A DNA stretch of 64,000 nt from Trichopus zeylanicus subsp. travancoricus (taxonomy: Eukaryota; Streptophyta; Magnoliopsida; Dioscoreales; Dioscoreaceae). Below the pieces are notes generated by a model that was not told the DNA's origin, did not search any database, and saw only the letters and a program-made list of their open reading frames with translations. Below, in pieces: positions 44,400 through 58,000 of the stretch. A program made the position numbers and the translations under genes. How positions within the stretch are numbered: the stretch's first letter is position 1; each line of letters opens with the position of its first letter. The stretch lies in NCBI GenBank assembly GCA_005019695.1, contig RXID01014896.1:627941-691940 (forward strand), read 5' to 3'.

Positions 44400-46080
44400 A
44401 GCAATAACTGTAAGTCTTTTAGGTTTGTTAAGGAGCATTGAAAGCATGCATACGGGTTAGCTGTTTGATGGAGATTTAGAGGAAAATATAGAAGATGGAT
44501 TTGATGGGGTTTTGGCGATATGAAGGTATGGAATGTATATTAATCACGCAGCTAGAAGAGAGACTCCTAATTTGAAGAAGGTTGAGGCCTGAGTGGTTGG
44601 CAGTGGGTTGGGTGGTTTAAATGAGGGTTCTGATGACTGAGAAACAAGAACATGGGGCTATCTTCTTGCATTGAAGGAGAGATTAACCAAGTTGCTCCCC
44701 TATGTGATCTTTGGATCATAAAGTTGTGGTCGTCCTTCTGAAAAATCCATTGTACATGTCTATATCTACAATTGTAAATGTTTCCTAACAAGAGAACAAA
44801 AAATGATAAATTTAAAATTAAAAAAAATGGAAACCTTTCGTGCTTCTTGGATTTTTTGTTTCTGATGCTGGTCTTTGTTTCTTCATGCATCATACTATGC
44901 TATCCTTGTTTTTCTTCTTTTGGTTGTAATTCTTCTTGTGAAAAACCGGTCTTTTTTCTCTGATTTTAACTATTTTTTGCGTGTGTTTCAAATTTGTTGA
45001 ACTCCTGGAAAACTGAAGGCATGTTTAGATCTCTAAACTGAAATAGAACTATAGGAACCAATGGAACTCTCGGGTTCCTAAGAACTCATAAAACTAATCG
45101 AAATCCATAGTTTAAGATGTATAGCGAACTACAGCTATAATAAAATTTTTAGAATTCCTAATTTCAGCCATCTAACTATGTTAAAATTGTTATTTTTTTA
45201 ATTAAATTCACATCTTAGTCTTAACCCATTGCTAAAGTCAAAATGAAAGAAGAAATTTGCAAAAATGTGCATCTAAAAATTCTTGTTAAAAATTAAGTCA
45301 AGCGGGGCAGTCGCCTCATCATTGTTAGTTCCTGCTGAAGCGGCAAGTTTGGATCCCAAAATAATGGAACTCATTGGGACATTTTTGCAAATTTTCAAAA
45401 CTAAATTTAACATTTTTGTGACAAAACATGACCCATGAACTAGCAAGATGGTTGAGTTCCACAACTTCTATGAAGTTTTGGACAAGTCTTTGGTAAGTAA
45501 ACGCCCTAAAAGGCAAAATGCTAAACGCCAGAGTTTCCGCCACCACAAGAGTAATGTGTAGAGAGAGAGAAACACCTAGCGCATCCAACTCTGAATTATT
45601 GTTGTACAAGGGAAGAGTATTCATTCAAGTGAGTTGTAGGCCTCTCAGTGAAGTACAAGGGACCGTGTGAGAAACTTTGCATACAATCAATGAGTAAAGC
45701 TGATAGTTGGGACTAATTCCTCACATGAACAACCGAAAACCACCAAACGTAAAAGCAAAACCAACATCAGAACGAACAGGTACAAAACAGAGTACAAGAC
45801 TTGATCAAAGATGTCTTTTTTCCTTTCTTTTTTCTTTTCATCAGCCAATGCCTCTTATACATTGCAGTATAACTATCTCTACAAAGAATGTGGAGTATAG
45901 CATTATATTTACACTGAAGGGAAAAACTGCAGCTGCACAATTCCTCTACATAACGAGTCTACCTGTGAATGACATTTGTGAAGGCCTGTTGCGAAAATAG
46001 GGCCTTCTTTTTCATATTTCCCCTCTCTCAACACCACCAAAACGGACCAAGGCCTATGTACCAGTTGTAGTGAATAATAT
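44400..46080. other. Intergenic between GDSL and glycine-rich genes
   Basis: No gene is seen. A MITE-like patch lies near 45010-45200. The last few hundred bases should contain the 3' UTR of the minus-strand gene to the right. Confidence 0.45.
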
Positions 46081-46081
46081 G

Positions 46082-49000
46082 TCATGACTGCCAAAATATG
46101 TTCGGGTCATTGCTATACAAGGAACGGTCTTGGATTTCCAAGTTAGCAACATGCCAATCCACAAGCCACGCCTGGATGCATTTACACAGCACAAGCCCAG
46201 TTGGAAACAGCCACCAACCGCTCTCATCCCTGCCGACGACATAGCATCAAAACATGGGCCTACTAGTAAGTATGATCATCATGAGCAAATAATCAGGCGA
46301 AGGAAATGATTGCACAAGTCTGCTTGGCCTAGGCCTTATTAGTTATACTTACGTGCCCAAACTCCATGGTTGAGAGCTCGGATGCTTCCGAGTTGATGAC
46401 TTGTAGTGCACGAATCCACATATCAAGGCCACAAACTACAAAGATTAAAAACAAAAATCTGTGAGAACAATATTAGCTTGCACACAAGATATTTAATACA
46501 TTTATGAAAACTAACCTTTCCTTCCAAATCCTTTGGCTATAACACTAACCGTTGCTCATTTTAGTAGAAGGCATTTCTTTGGATAAATAAGACTTCCTTG
46601 AAACCTTAAAAAGCTATCTTCTGAGTTGCGAGTGTATACTATTAGCTACATAAAGGTGCAAGGACAGTTTGCAGACACTAGATCTCATTCTCCAAAATTA
46701 CCTGAGAATGGCTTCTAACAATATATGGTAGACTTATTTACTTAATGAAGACAACCTGAACAATCAGAGGTTAGAAGCATATGACATCCCAACAGTTCAA
46801 GTAGACTCAATAGATCAAATATTTTCAGCATAGGATATAAACAAGCACACGGCTTTATTCTCATATGGGCCTTGGAATGCACAGCCAATCAGCCTCAAAA
46901 TTTGATGCTTATCAGCCGCCAGATTTAAAACTTGAAATGTTTCTGAACCTAACGCATGATGCTAAAAAGGTTTTATCAATCAATTTTTTCTCTAACAAAG
47001 AGTTGTCAAGTACAAGACATCCTAAAATGAATCCTCATAGAATGGAGTCTGGAACTTTGCAAATGCATGTAACTTAATATTAAGGGACTGATTTCATGAT
47101 AGGAGTGAAAAGTGCCAAGTAGAAACAAAAGCCAACAAAATTCAAAGTTAGAACTATTGATTAAATAAGAGTAGCACAAAAAATAACTTACAACATTAAT
47201 CAAAGACGAGATGTTCCACAATGCATATACACGTGCAAGACCAGCTGAATGTCGTGGTCCATGACTAAAAAGGGCATTGATTCCAGCAGGAAATGGAGAA
47301 AGTATACCCATAGGAAGAACAAATAGAACTAAGAAAACATCCGCCATTGAGAAGGAATATAATTGGAGCAAAGTAAGCAACACCAAGCTAAAATCTGCTA
47401 GAAGTAACATTGAGATGACCAACCCAACAAGATCCTGCATTCACAAAATTTTAGCATGTCACCGACACTACCATTGTAAGAAACCAATTGGTGAATGAAT
47501 GTTAACTCCTAGGAGCATGAGATAAAAAAATAACAGACAAGAGCAAAGAAAGCACCTGGTGGCCAACAGGCCTAGTATTATGCAATATAAGTGAAAATGG
47601 GTAGAATATGTGCCTCTTGTCTTCGAGCATGCGCAAAGTTTGACCATCTAAAATACCTCCACTTATTTTTTTTTGGAAAACAGCATCTCTGTTTCTGAAG
47701 TTCCCCAGTTGATTATCTCTAACAATGTTATATATACTGCACAGCAATTGTGGAATGCACATCAGTCAATTACCATAACTGGTAAATTAAATACATATCG
47801 TAATTATCATCTTCTACCAAGAAGAAGGCATCCAAAGGAAAACTAATTTGCAGTACCGTGAAGGCTGGTCAGCTGTTAGTAATCTAGCAGGACAGCCATC
47901 AACTACTGTAGCCCCTGATTCCAGTTCTACAGCATTTACGACAAGACCAAGCTGGCAGTAACCACATGCTGTAGCCTGAAACCATGCAAGATCAACACAG
48001 ACACCATGGGTGCACAACACTGGATTTGCATGGGTCTCAAGCCAGCTGAGAACAGGTGAAAGTGTTGCTTTAAGCCGTCCACGACGAACTAACCTCAACT
48101 GCGCATTCAATCCAGCCACCAGCCGATACCAAATTGTTGGTGGTACTGACTGCAAGCAAGATAACAGCAATAAAATAATCAAGATATTTTCCCAAAGGAG
48201 AAACTTAAAAATAAAGGCTAATGCTTCTGAATGAAAATACAAGATGAAAAGATAACCTGGCTCATGAGGCTAGTGAGAACATTATCACTATGCAGGGCAA
48301 ATGGTGCCATATAACTTCCATCACCACCACAGATTAAACACATGGGAAACCTTTGATGAAGACGAGGAGGAAGGTCTGGACGTTTTTCATCACCCCCAAG
48401 AAAAAAATCCACATATGCCAGCATCAAATCAGGGGTTGCAGCCACCTGTGCGTGAAAAGAATACAAAAGGAACTTACCATCCTAATTCATCACAAAGGAG
48501 TACCTAACAATTATGGGGACTAAGGTAATTGGCAAGAAAACTTCTAGCTCCTTGATTCAGTATTTAGACAATAAAAAGAAATGCAGCAGGGTTAAAATGA
48601 ACACCATGATGAGGAAGATTAACCAACATTACAAGTAATAGCTAATTCATGGAAACAACTAAGAAATAGAAATATATAGGTTAAGTACCAAAAGTACTTT
48701 TTGTAATAGAAGAGATACAAACTAGATCTAAGAATTGATTACAGTAGTTTGACTACAAGCATAACATGACTAAATTACATCTAAATTTGATGCTACACTG
48801 AAGGAAAAACACAGGAGCAAACATATGGGAATGCTATAAAAACAAAAATAAATATGATGTAATCTATTCTAGTAAAAGACTAAAGCAAGAGAAAATGATC
48901 AAAGCACAAGAAAATCCAGCACTGATCAAATACAGAAAATTGTTGAGTACAAAATTAACATCAATAATAACTTAGAGCATAATTATTATCGACATAGAAG

Positions 49001-52000
49001 TATATTCAGTTATATCAATAAAAGATCAGACCACAGAAGTCAGGAACTGATGCCTTTTTCTTACCGCTGATTCAGAGTGAAATAAAAGAGAGAAATAACA
49101 TATTACTGATTACCCAGCCCAAGTGCAGCAGCACCAAAAACTACCATGTCACAACTTAAGAGCCTTAGGGATGAACGAACCTTAAGTCCTTCATATAGAG
49201 CACGTGAACGACATGAGCGTAAGCATGCATGATCATACTCTGACCGAACAAATTCACGCAGCCTTTGTAATTTTTTTCTCCTGCGCCACTGCTGCCAAGA
49301 CCATGCAAGAGGATATGCAAGTATACAAAGGATGCTGTAGACTGATCCCTCCCACCACTGATAAGCAGCTAAAGCATTAATCTCATCAACAAATCTATTG
49401 AATGCATCCTCATATCTGTACAGAAGAAATAAAATTCATTGCATATATCAAATTAAACCCAAATAAAATCTCACATTTATAACAAAAGCTAAAGCTTTGG
49501 CATGTTTTGCAGATTAATAATGGCATGGAAGAGGTTTAAAATTCAAGCTCACGAAAATCCACATACACTATCTCTGTGATTTGTTCTGCAGGAGAGTGTG
49601 GAAGGTGCCAAGGTTCACTAAATGTGTTTGGACCCATAAAATACATTCTATGAACATGGCTTTGGGACTCCTCGGCCCTATTTGTTTCCAAGACCTGCAT
49701 TAATAAGAAAAATTATCAGAAGTGCAACCTGAACATGCCAAAAAAGTTATAAAGAATTTTCATCACTTAACAAAGAAATTGCTACAATCATCAAGGGACC
49801 TCATTTAATGATTCAAGAAATGGGAAGGAATGATCAATTTGAGACCCATGTTGAGTTGGAGCAGGGCCTGGAAGTTCGTCGTTAGCAACAAATTTCATTC
49901 GGGCAACACTTAGCACCAGAGCTAACAGGAGAAGGAGACCAGAGAGAATAAGACCAAATAACCATGGGCCACCAAATGTATTGATTAATTCTTCAAGAGC
50001 AGTGAAACAATGTGGCATGTGATATCTTTCAGATACACATCTGTATGGACAAGACATTTCAGCAACACCACCTGTTACAAGATTGATGTAAGGCAACCAA
50101 CATCAAAGAGAAAAAAAGAGAATTAAGCCAACAGAGTTTTATACTAAAATGCTTTATAAATACATCAGCATTGCAAATAATTAGCTCATCGAATCAGAAA
50201 CTTGTCCATTGCAACATCATAACATGTAGCCACATCATATTCTTATATAAAAATGCTAATCTAGTAACATTCAGTGCATTACCTCGAACAGTTATATACG
50301 TGGCACGATGAGGAAGCTCAGATGAGGGACACTGGCGGCAAAGGTTTTCATCAGAACCACTAACATTCTTGTAAGTTCCTAGTGGACATTCCTGAAACAA
50401 TTAATGAAATAAGTTAAACTACATATTTAGAACAATCACAGTTGCTTACAAATATAACATTGTGCGCTAGCAATATTAAAAGAAATATAAGGCATTTCTT
50501 TCAAGATATTCAATAATCCATATGCTCTGAGCTCTTCAACATTGTTGTGTCCAATCCCCACAACCAATTATGTTTTTTCTTAACTGTAAATTTATTCTAT
50601 ATCAAATGGATGCTTTCCTACATATAATACACAAAAGCATGGTGAATAGCAATATCTTGCTGATTTTCTAGATTAAACATTTCACACTTCAACTCGTAAT
50701 GCATCATTTAAGAACTCCATTCAGAGACTGCTGCTTTGTGATCGCAATGAGATCAAATTTTTAAGTTTTCTGGTGCCACTTGATAAAGCGTGCGACGACC
50801 CTTCAATAGAAAAAAATTGATAAAGCTCTAAATAATAAAACTGTAGGGCAGAAAACCAAAGAAATATCAATGATAAGCATGAGAAGCCTTTCTAAGGCAA
50901 CAAAACTAGAGGAATCTGCAGAAGAAAACCAAATATTAAACTCCCAGTTTGAATAACCGGAAAAACTACAGTAAGTGGAAAATCAATAAGGATCCACTAA
51001 ACCCCTAGAAATCCCCTGTGCATCAAGGTAGAAACCAATATGCATAACAGGCTTTCATTCCTGGATTTATATTATTCAAAATACAGAGGCTGATAGAGGA
51101 ACCCAATGGAAACGATCATCTTCAAGAAAAACAACAAAGAGGACCACAATTAAGAACCAGAAATCAATGAAAAAAGAAAAGAACCACAAAGCCAAATTTA
51201 ATCATTAAGCAACAGCTGAGAAAAAGTCAAAAAACTAAATTTTTAGAGATGCAACACTATATAAATAATATATAAAAGAAAAAGATCTACCTCACAAAAA
51301 GTCCCATAAAGCCCTTTGGGGCAATCTTTTCCAGTAACAGTACCATTTCCGCCAGTAAAACCTTGGTCCATGCCCATACCTCCCCTGTCACAAAACCAGT
51401 TCAGAAGTCTGCTCCAAAGGGTGGAACTAACAGCAAAATAAACCAAGATAGAAAGGGGATTGCATACATGCTATGCTATTATCAACACAAATTGTAACAT
51501 TTCCATTTGGCTACCATCAAAGACAAGAAATGGATAGAACTACAGAGCAAATATGATTTTCACAGCAGAAAGCAAGCAAAAGTCATTCAAGGCAGAAAAT
51601 TTTAAGTGAGTAATGACTTACAGATGTGCACATTGAAAATCCACATGTATCAGTTGTTTCAGGTTTGAAAACAAAAAGCAACAGAACTGAAATACTAGCC
51701 CCAATCACATGCCCCCAATATATAATGCAATTCCTTAAGAGGCTATTGCATCATAAATCAATTTGAAAACCATATTCATCCCTCACATAGATTGGCAATT
51801 CACTGCTATTACCAAAGGATGGGCCCAGCACTAGGTTTAGCCCCCTCCACAATTCAACATGTTGATTGTATCAGCCAGCATACACATCATACGTGTAAGG
51901 AAGTAATAGAAATAACCTCTCACAAAAGTCTTAATTGGACAAAGGACAGACAACATCAGTACATAGTACAAGGATTAAAAAAGTTGATGCAAAAGATTAA

Positions 52001-55000
52001 GATATAAACATAGAGTTCTCAACAGAATGTCCAAAGAAGCTATCCAGAGTCGAAAAACTCAACGGCAAAAAAATTGACAAAGTGATGAACAACTCAGATG
52101 AAAACAAAAAATACCACAAATTGAAGTAACACCAATATTGGCACTCATAAAAATAAAGGGTCGCTCTAATATTTTCACCATAATCATCAATGAGAAATTC
52201 AATCCTATCCATTCATGACAATCAATAGTGCAGTAAAAAACAGAAAAGAATTGAATTTGAACCATAATCTGGACCTGGTACTTATTGTTCCATTCACAGT
52301 TGCAACAGGAAAATATTCATCCCCTGTTGGAATGTCAGACCAATGGAAATGAATCCTTCCACCACCACCTCCACCACCACCATTATGGGCACCAAGCCCC
52401 CCAACACTTGACAGCATGGAAGAGGAAGCCAGGGATAATGTCCGCAAAAATAGAAGAACTGTGCCACCAGATCCGCCACCAGGTCCTCCCATTGAGTCAG
52501 ATAATAAATCATCAGGTCCTCCAGTAGTAGCCCCAAAACTTTCACCATCAGCTTCGACTGACCCATAAATAGACAAACTTGATAGTGAATGGTCAAGTGA
52601 ACCCATCACTGCAAATGAAGATGGAGAAATGAGTAGAATCATAACCTATATGGGAAAATGTATATGACTGATCAAAACATGGAATTAGATTCAAAGGCAA
52701 CAGCAGTAAAATCCTGTAAGCAGAAGAAAATAATAGTGACAATCTTTGGAGCTACTGGCTGCTTTGAACAGCCACAGTCTAGTGTGAACAAAATCTGATG
52801 AATGAAAACCACCTAAAGTTGAAAACATAGTCAATGATAAATCCAGATTGCAACATAGAGCAACAGCATTCTGTTAGACCAAATTCTCAGTGTTTTCTGC
52901 ATTAGAGAATACTTTTGAAGAAATATCACAATGCAAACCCCCACTGGCGACAAACACTAGCATACCTATAATACCCCCGCCAGCAGTCGAAACATCGAAG
53001 CTGTCATTACTACTACCACTTCCAAGCTCACAAGGCAAATTAGCACTTCCATAAGTAACACCACCCTCAACAAGGGTGCCATTGAAAAAACCATCCCCAC
53101 CTTTGCCACCATGCCCACCACCACCCCCAAGGCCAGTGCTTAAAAGGTTCCCTCTACCAACTCCACCTCTGCAACCTGTATATATCATTGAAACATTTAT
53201 TCAGCAGTTCTATTGAATGCCAGGATCCCTGGGTTCATTTTACAAATAACAGAGAAAATTAGACTCTGCAACGGTGATGAAGGGGACATAGAAACGTGAA
53301 CCACAACAAAAACAGGAAAAATACTGATCCATTATACCTAGACCAGATGCACTAATTGTCCCGGATGATCGTACAACAACTGTTCTTGCCCTATGGAAAT
53401 GAACAACCGTTCCTTGTATAAGGCCAGCAACATCAATATCTTCAACACGGCAGATCTGAAGAAAGAAAACACCTATACTGTAATGCAAAGTATAGAAATG
53501 CAGGACAAATGTTACCAATGGTAAATTATCTCATCATAACAGAACTTTTGTAACAGAGGAACTCTTTAAGAAAATAGAGTACCTGAAGGGTGAAGGACAA
53601 TGAAGAATTAACATTACAATCTTCTGGTGGATGAATCAATTCCACAGGACACTCTTGAAGTTCACAGTGAAGCTTTGGAGCCCTATAACAAACAATAACA
53701 GCGGATGGAAGTCAACAACATAAACAGAACTGGATAGTTAAAAGTACAAGAGATCACATTTGACACTTACATCTGATCTCTAGAAGCATTAAGCAAAGGA
53801 CCACGTAAAACAGAACCTTGGCCAACCTAAACATAAAAACAAAAGCGTCTTACTCCATGCAAAATGTTTTAAAAAATCAAAGGAAGCCTGAGAGCAAAAG
53901 ATCAGAACTGCTAACAGGAAGAGAATCAACACAGACAAAATTCAAGCAACGGCGAATCAAAAACCATAAGGTAAATGCAGTTATAAGTATACCAAAAGTA
54001 TATTTGTAAACGCATCATGATAAAAAGAAGAAGAATAACCAACATGTTACTTTTGGAACCAAACTAGCAGTTAACAAGATACCATCAAGAAATTGATTTG
54101 GCAATGAAAATCATATACATGCCATTTGACCACATAATGCTGGTCTGAATGTGATTATCATATTCTCCTAGGAACTATCCAGAACCATGGGTCAAGGATG
54201 CAAGACCTCATGGAATATGATAACCTCTTATACTTCAATTGCACAGGTGCAATGTTGACTTAGAAACTAATTTATTACATTTAAATATGTGCACCAAACT
54301 GACAAGAAATGAATGATCTGCCCACAATTCACACTGTCATTTCAAGATAAAACCTTATGGTATTAGACATTCTCATGGCTGTTTTACAGATACACAACCC
54401 CAACGCTAAGGGGCTGTTCAGTTCACCCTGGAACTGGGGAACTGGCGGAACTCAGAGTTGAGTTACCTAATTCCAGTATTTGGTTTAAGATATTCACCAA
54501 TTTCACCTGTATACTAGTTTTGAATTCCACAACTTCCTCGCCCCAAGGCAGAAGTGGGAATTCCACATGGAGCTCATCTTAAGTTGGTGAGCCTACTACT
54601 TGACCCACCCTTTATTAAGGCTTATTTTTTCATACAAGCCTTTATAAACTTATCAAATTTTTTAAAGTTGAAATTTATATTTAGATTTCATAAATTTGTA
54701 TGTAGTTTTACGTTACTAACCAAACAATGGAACTTGAGAAACTCGTGAGTACCACCAGTTCCATGGAACTTGGGTTCTTCCACTTCAATGTGAACCAAAC
54801 AGCCCCTAAAGGCAACTAAAATGACGCACTTGTATTAGAAAAAAAGGAGCCTATCAAGGGAACAAATTACTATAGTCATCAAATCCCCAAGGCCTCTGTT
54901 TCTTGAAGTTAGCAACTGTGAAACAAGTATGTAACAAAAGGTTATTCTATACCAGGGAGGAAGCAGAAAGAGAGAAAAAAGGAGAGCAATGTTTATCCAG

Positions 55001-58000
55001 CTCACATTGATGCTATAAAAAAGTGACAGGATTAGACGCTGAGCTTCAATTAAATCTCCAGGGCCAGACAAGTTTAACAAGCCTTGTCCATGAATTCCAA
55101 GATTAGCATTGGAATGTATCACCGATGACTCCTGACATGAAACCCAGTATGTCATTAGAAAACACTCAATTGAAATAACTAATAACTACTAAAAAGGTAA
55201 GAGTTAGCGGATGGACTACCCTGAGAACCACCAAATTGCTGGCCTCAAGCAAGGAAGTGGAAACTAATGCATCCCCACCCCCGTTAATAAGCATTTTGGA
55301 GTTCCACATCAGAAGCATCTTTACAGACATTCGTAAAGCTCCAAATACCTAAACTTAATTAAAAAAAGAGAGTAGCATTAACTAAATAACTTACCATATC
55401 AATCAATAAAGCAAGCTAGCTCTAAATGCCCTATCAAAATCATGAAGGGTTATACAACAGATGACCTTTATATACAACTCTTGATCAAAAGTTGCAAAAT
55501 GTGTAATTCAAAAAAAAAGAAAGAAAGAGACCAGACAGAGAAATGGGCCAAACAAACACTGAAAATAAGGAAAAGTATATATAAATTTCTAAAACAGCTT
55601 GTACATTATGGCATTAGTTGCTCAATGCAGTTCTATCACATTATGACATTAATAATTCATAAATGTTTAAGAATGACTTCTAACTGCATTTTAACATTAA
55701 GAACTTCCAAGCAATCAGAACCTATCACTTGATCCAACTTTAAATAAGACAGAATTTATAAATCTGGTTTACAAGCAAGCATCAAGTAGGAGTGTGAAAC
55801 CACATAAACATGCTACCTAGACATGCTGAACAATGGGATTTGATATTCTACACAGAGCAAGCATCTGAAATTGCATAGTGAATAATTAAATAAAAAACCT
55901 TGATAATTGAGTCACTCATTAGGAGTTCTTCCGCCATGAGCTCAAACTCCGAATATGGATAACGAGTCAAGCCAAAACTCAATTCCCCACCACATAGCAG
56001 GCTAATCTGTCCTTGCACCTGTATAGTGTGGAGAAAGATAATCCAATGAGGGCAGTATGACTAAAGCTCAAAAATGCAGTCATTTACATGCCATGAAATG
56101 TGAAATTTGTTGGGAATCAGAATGAGACTGTGTGTTAGTCACAAAACAATGATGGCATCTTATAAGCATTTAATGAACTCGTGATAGAAGAAAGAAAAGA
56201 CAGAAAATAAACAATCACAGTTGTTATAGAAAAAGCAACATGAATCATCGTAAGAGAAAGCCATCCAGATCACTAGAAGAAAGTTACTAGGCTAAATAAC
56301 AATCAAGGAAAAACTAGCATTAAAACACCAATCCTTCGTACAATTTAAATAGAAGTTTTTCCAAACCTCAAAACCATATCCAGACTTTGACAAAATCTTA
56401 GAAACATGAGAAGGAATACAGTTCTAGTATTTTCAGCTATGACAGCGATAGTTTCAGTAATATTTGGACTTCAAGATAACCCTTCACCTTCAAAAGCAAA
56501 AAAGCAAGTACAACTCAATGGTTGGTGAAGTTAACTAATTCAACTAATTAAATTAGTTGATTGTAACCAAGCTTACTGGTACACTATTGCAATCCAATTG
56601 AAACAATTAAGTCCCTTGCACAACAATAGAAAAAAAAATTAAAAATAGTGCTAACAGTGGCAACTAAAATTCATTGACATTGAGAAAAGCAAAGTGGCAA
56701 GTAATTATCCCAAATGAAGGTCAAGGAATATTGTAATGAGGTCTGACCTGGACTCGACTCCAGAGAAGAGGAACAGACACCTTAGCACAATTTTTCACAA
56801 AAACATTTGTCCAAAGTGGCTGATTAGGAAATTCTAAAAGAAGAGTATCAGTCTGTGTTGTCAAGTTGTGATTGCTAACGGTAAGACTTCGAGGGACTGC
56901 ATCATAAAAAGTCCCTGCAGCACCAGAGTTATTAGGGCAGCCAGAACTCCTACCTCCTGCAAAAATAGCAAAGTAAATCACCATAATTATCCTATGTTAT
57001 ACTTTAACATATGCATTACATTAATTTAAAAAATGTAATAATAACATTTTGGATTGTGTATAAACATAAAAAAGGTAATATGCCAATCAGAACCAGCAAA
57101 AAAATACATTAAAACCATAAGCTGAACTTTCCAATTGAAATAGTCAGATGCTGATCATAACACAAGAATGTAATAATGACATTTTGGATGGAATGCAAAT
57201 AAAAAACAGGCTTATGCCAATTGGAACCATCAAAACACTCAACCATGAGGCTAATTTGACAATTGAAATGAATTGGAAGGGTCAAAAGAATAATGCCACC
57301 AAATCACACCCAAAGAATAACAATTCTGATCAACAGATGAAGACAATTCATCGAGAGATGGATTATAAACCTTAGTAGGTAATTTGTGAACATCCGTAAA
57401 TAACAAGTTCTTGTTTGCAAACTTCTCATCAAAGAGTTGAGGGCAGATTATATTGAAATTATGACATAAAGTAGAAGTGCAAGATGTAAGTTGACAAAAT
57501 GTGAGATTATTGTTACACAAAATAGGGCCATAATCTGCAACTAGATAAAAAAAAAAAGGTGTAGCCATAACAAAATTGAGGAAAAATACAATCAAATGAC
57601 CTTAGAATGTCAAATTTTAAAATTGCAATGCAAAACATTTTGCAGACATTATGTGAAGCAGCTACAATATGGGTAACTTCTCACATATACATGCCTGTAT
57701 GCCAAGAACAAATGCAGAAAACTGGATGATTGCCAGCTAGTTGCCTGACCTTCATCCATATCTATGGTTTAAGATGCATATGGATTCTCAATCACAGTTA
57801 GTGGGCAAGATGCTGCACTCCAAAGTAGATGACTTTGGTCTGAAACCAAACATAGGAGTAGAAATATTGGTTTCTACTTTCAAGTTCAGGTCCCTGCATA
57901 AACCACCCATGTGGGAGCTTCTCATAAATATTAAACAAAAGATGCAGATGAATTCAATGGACTGCAAAAGAAAACATTTGAGCTGGAAAACAGTAAAAGC

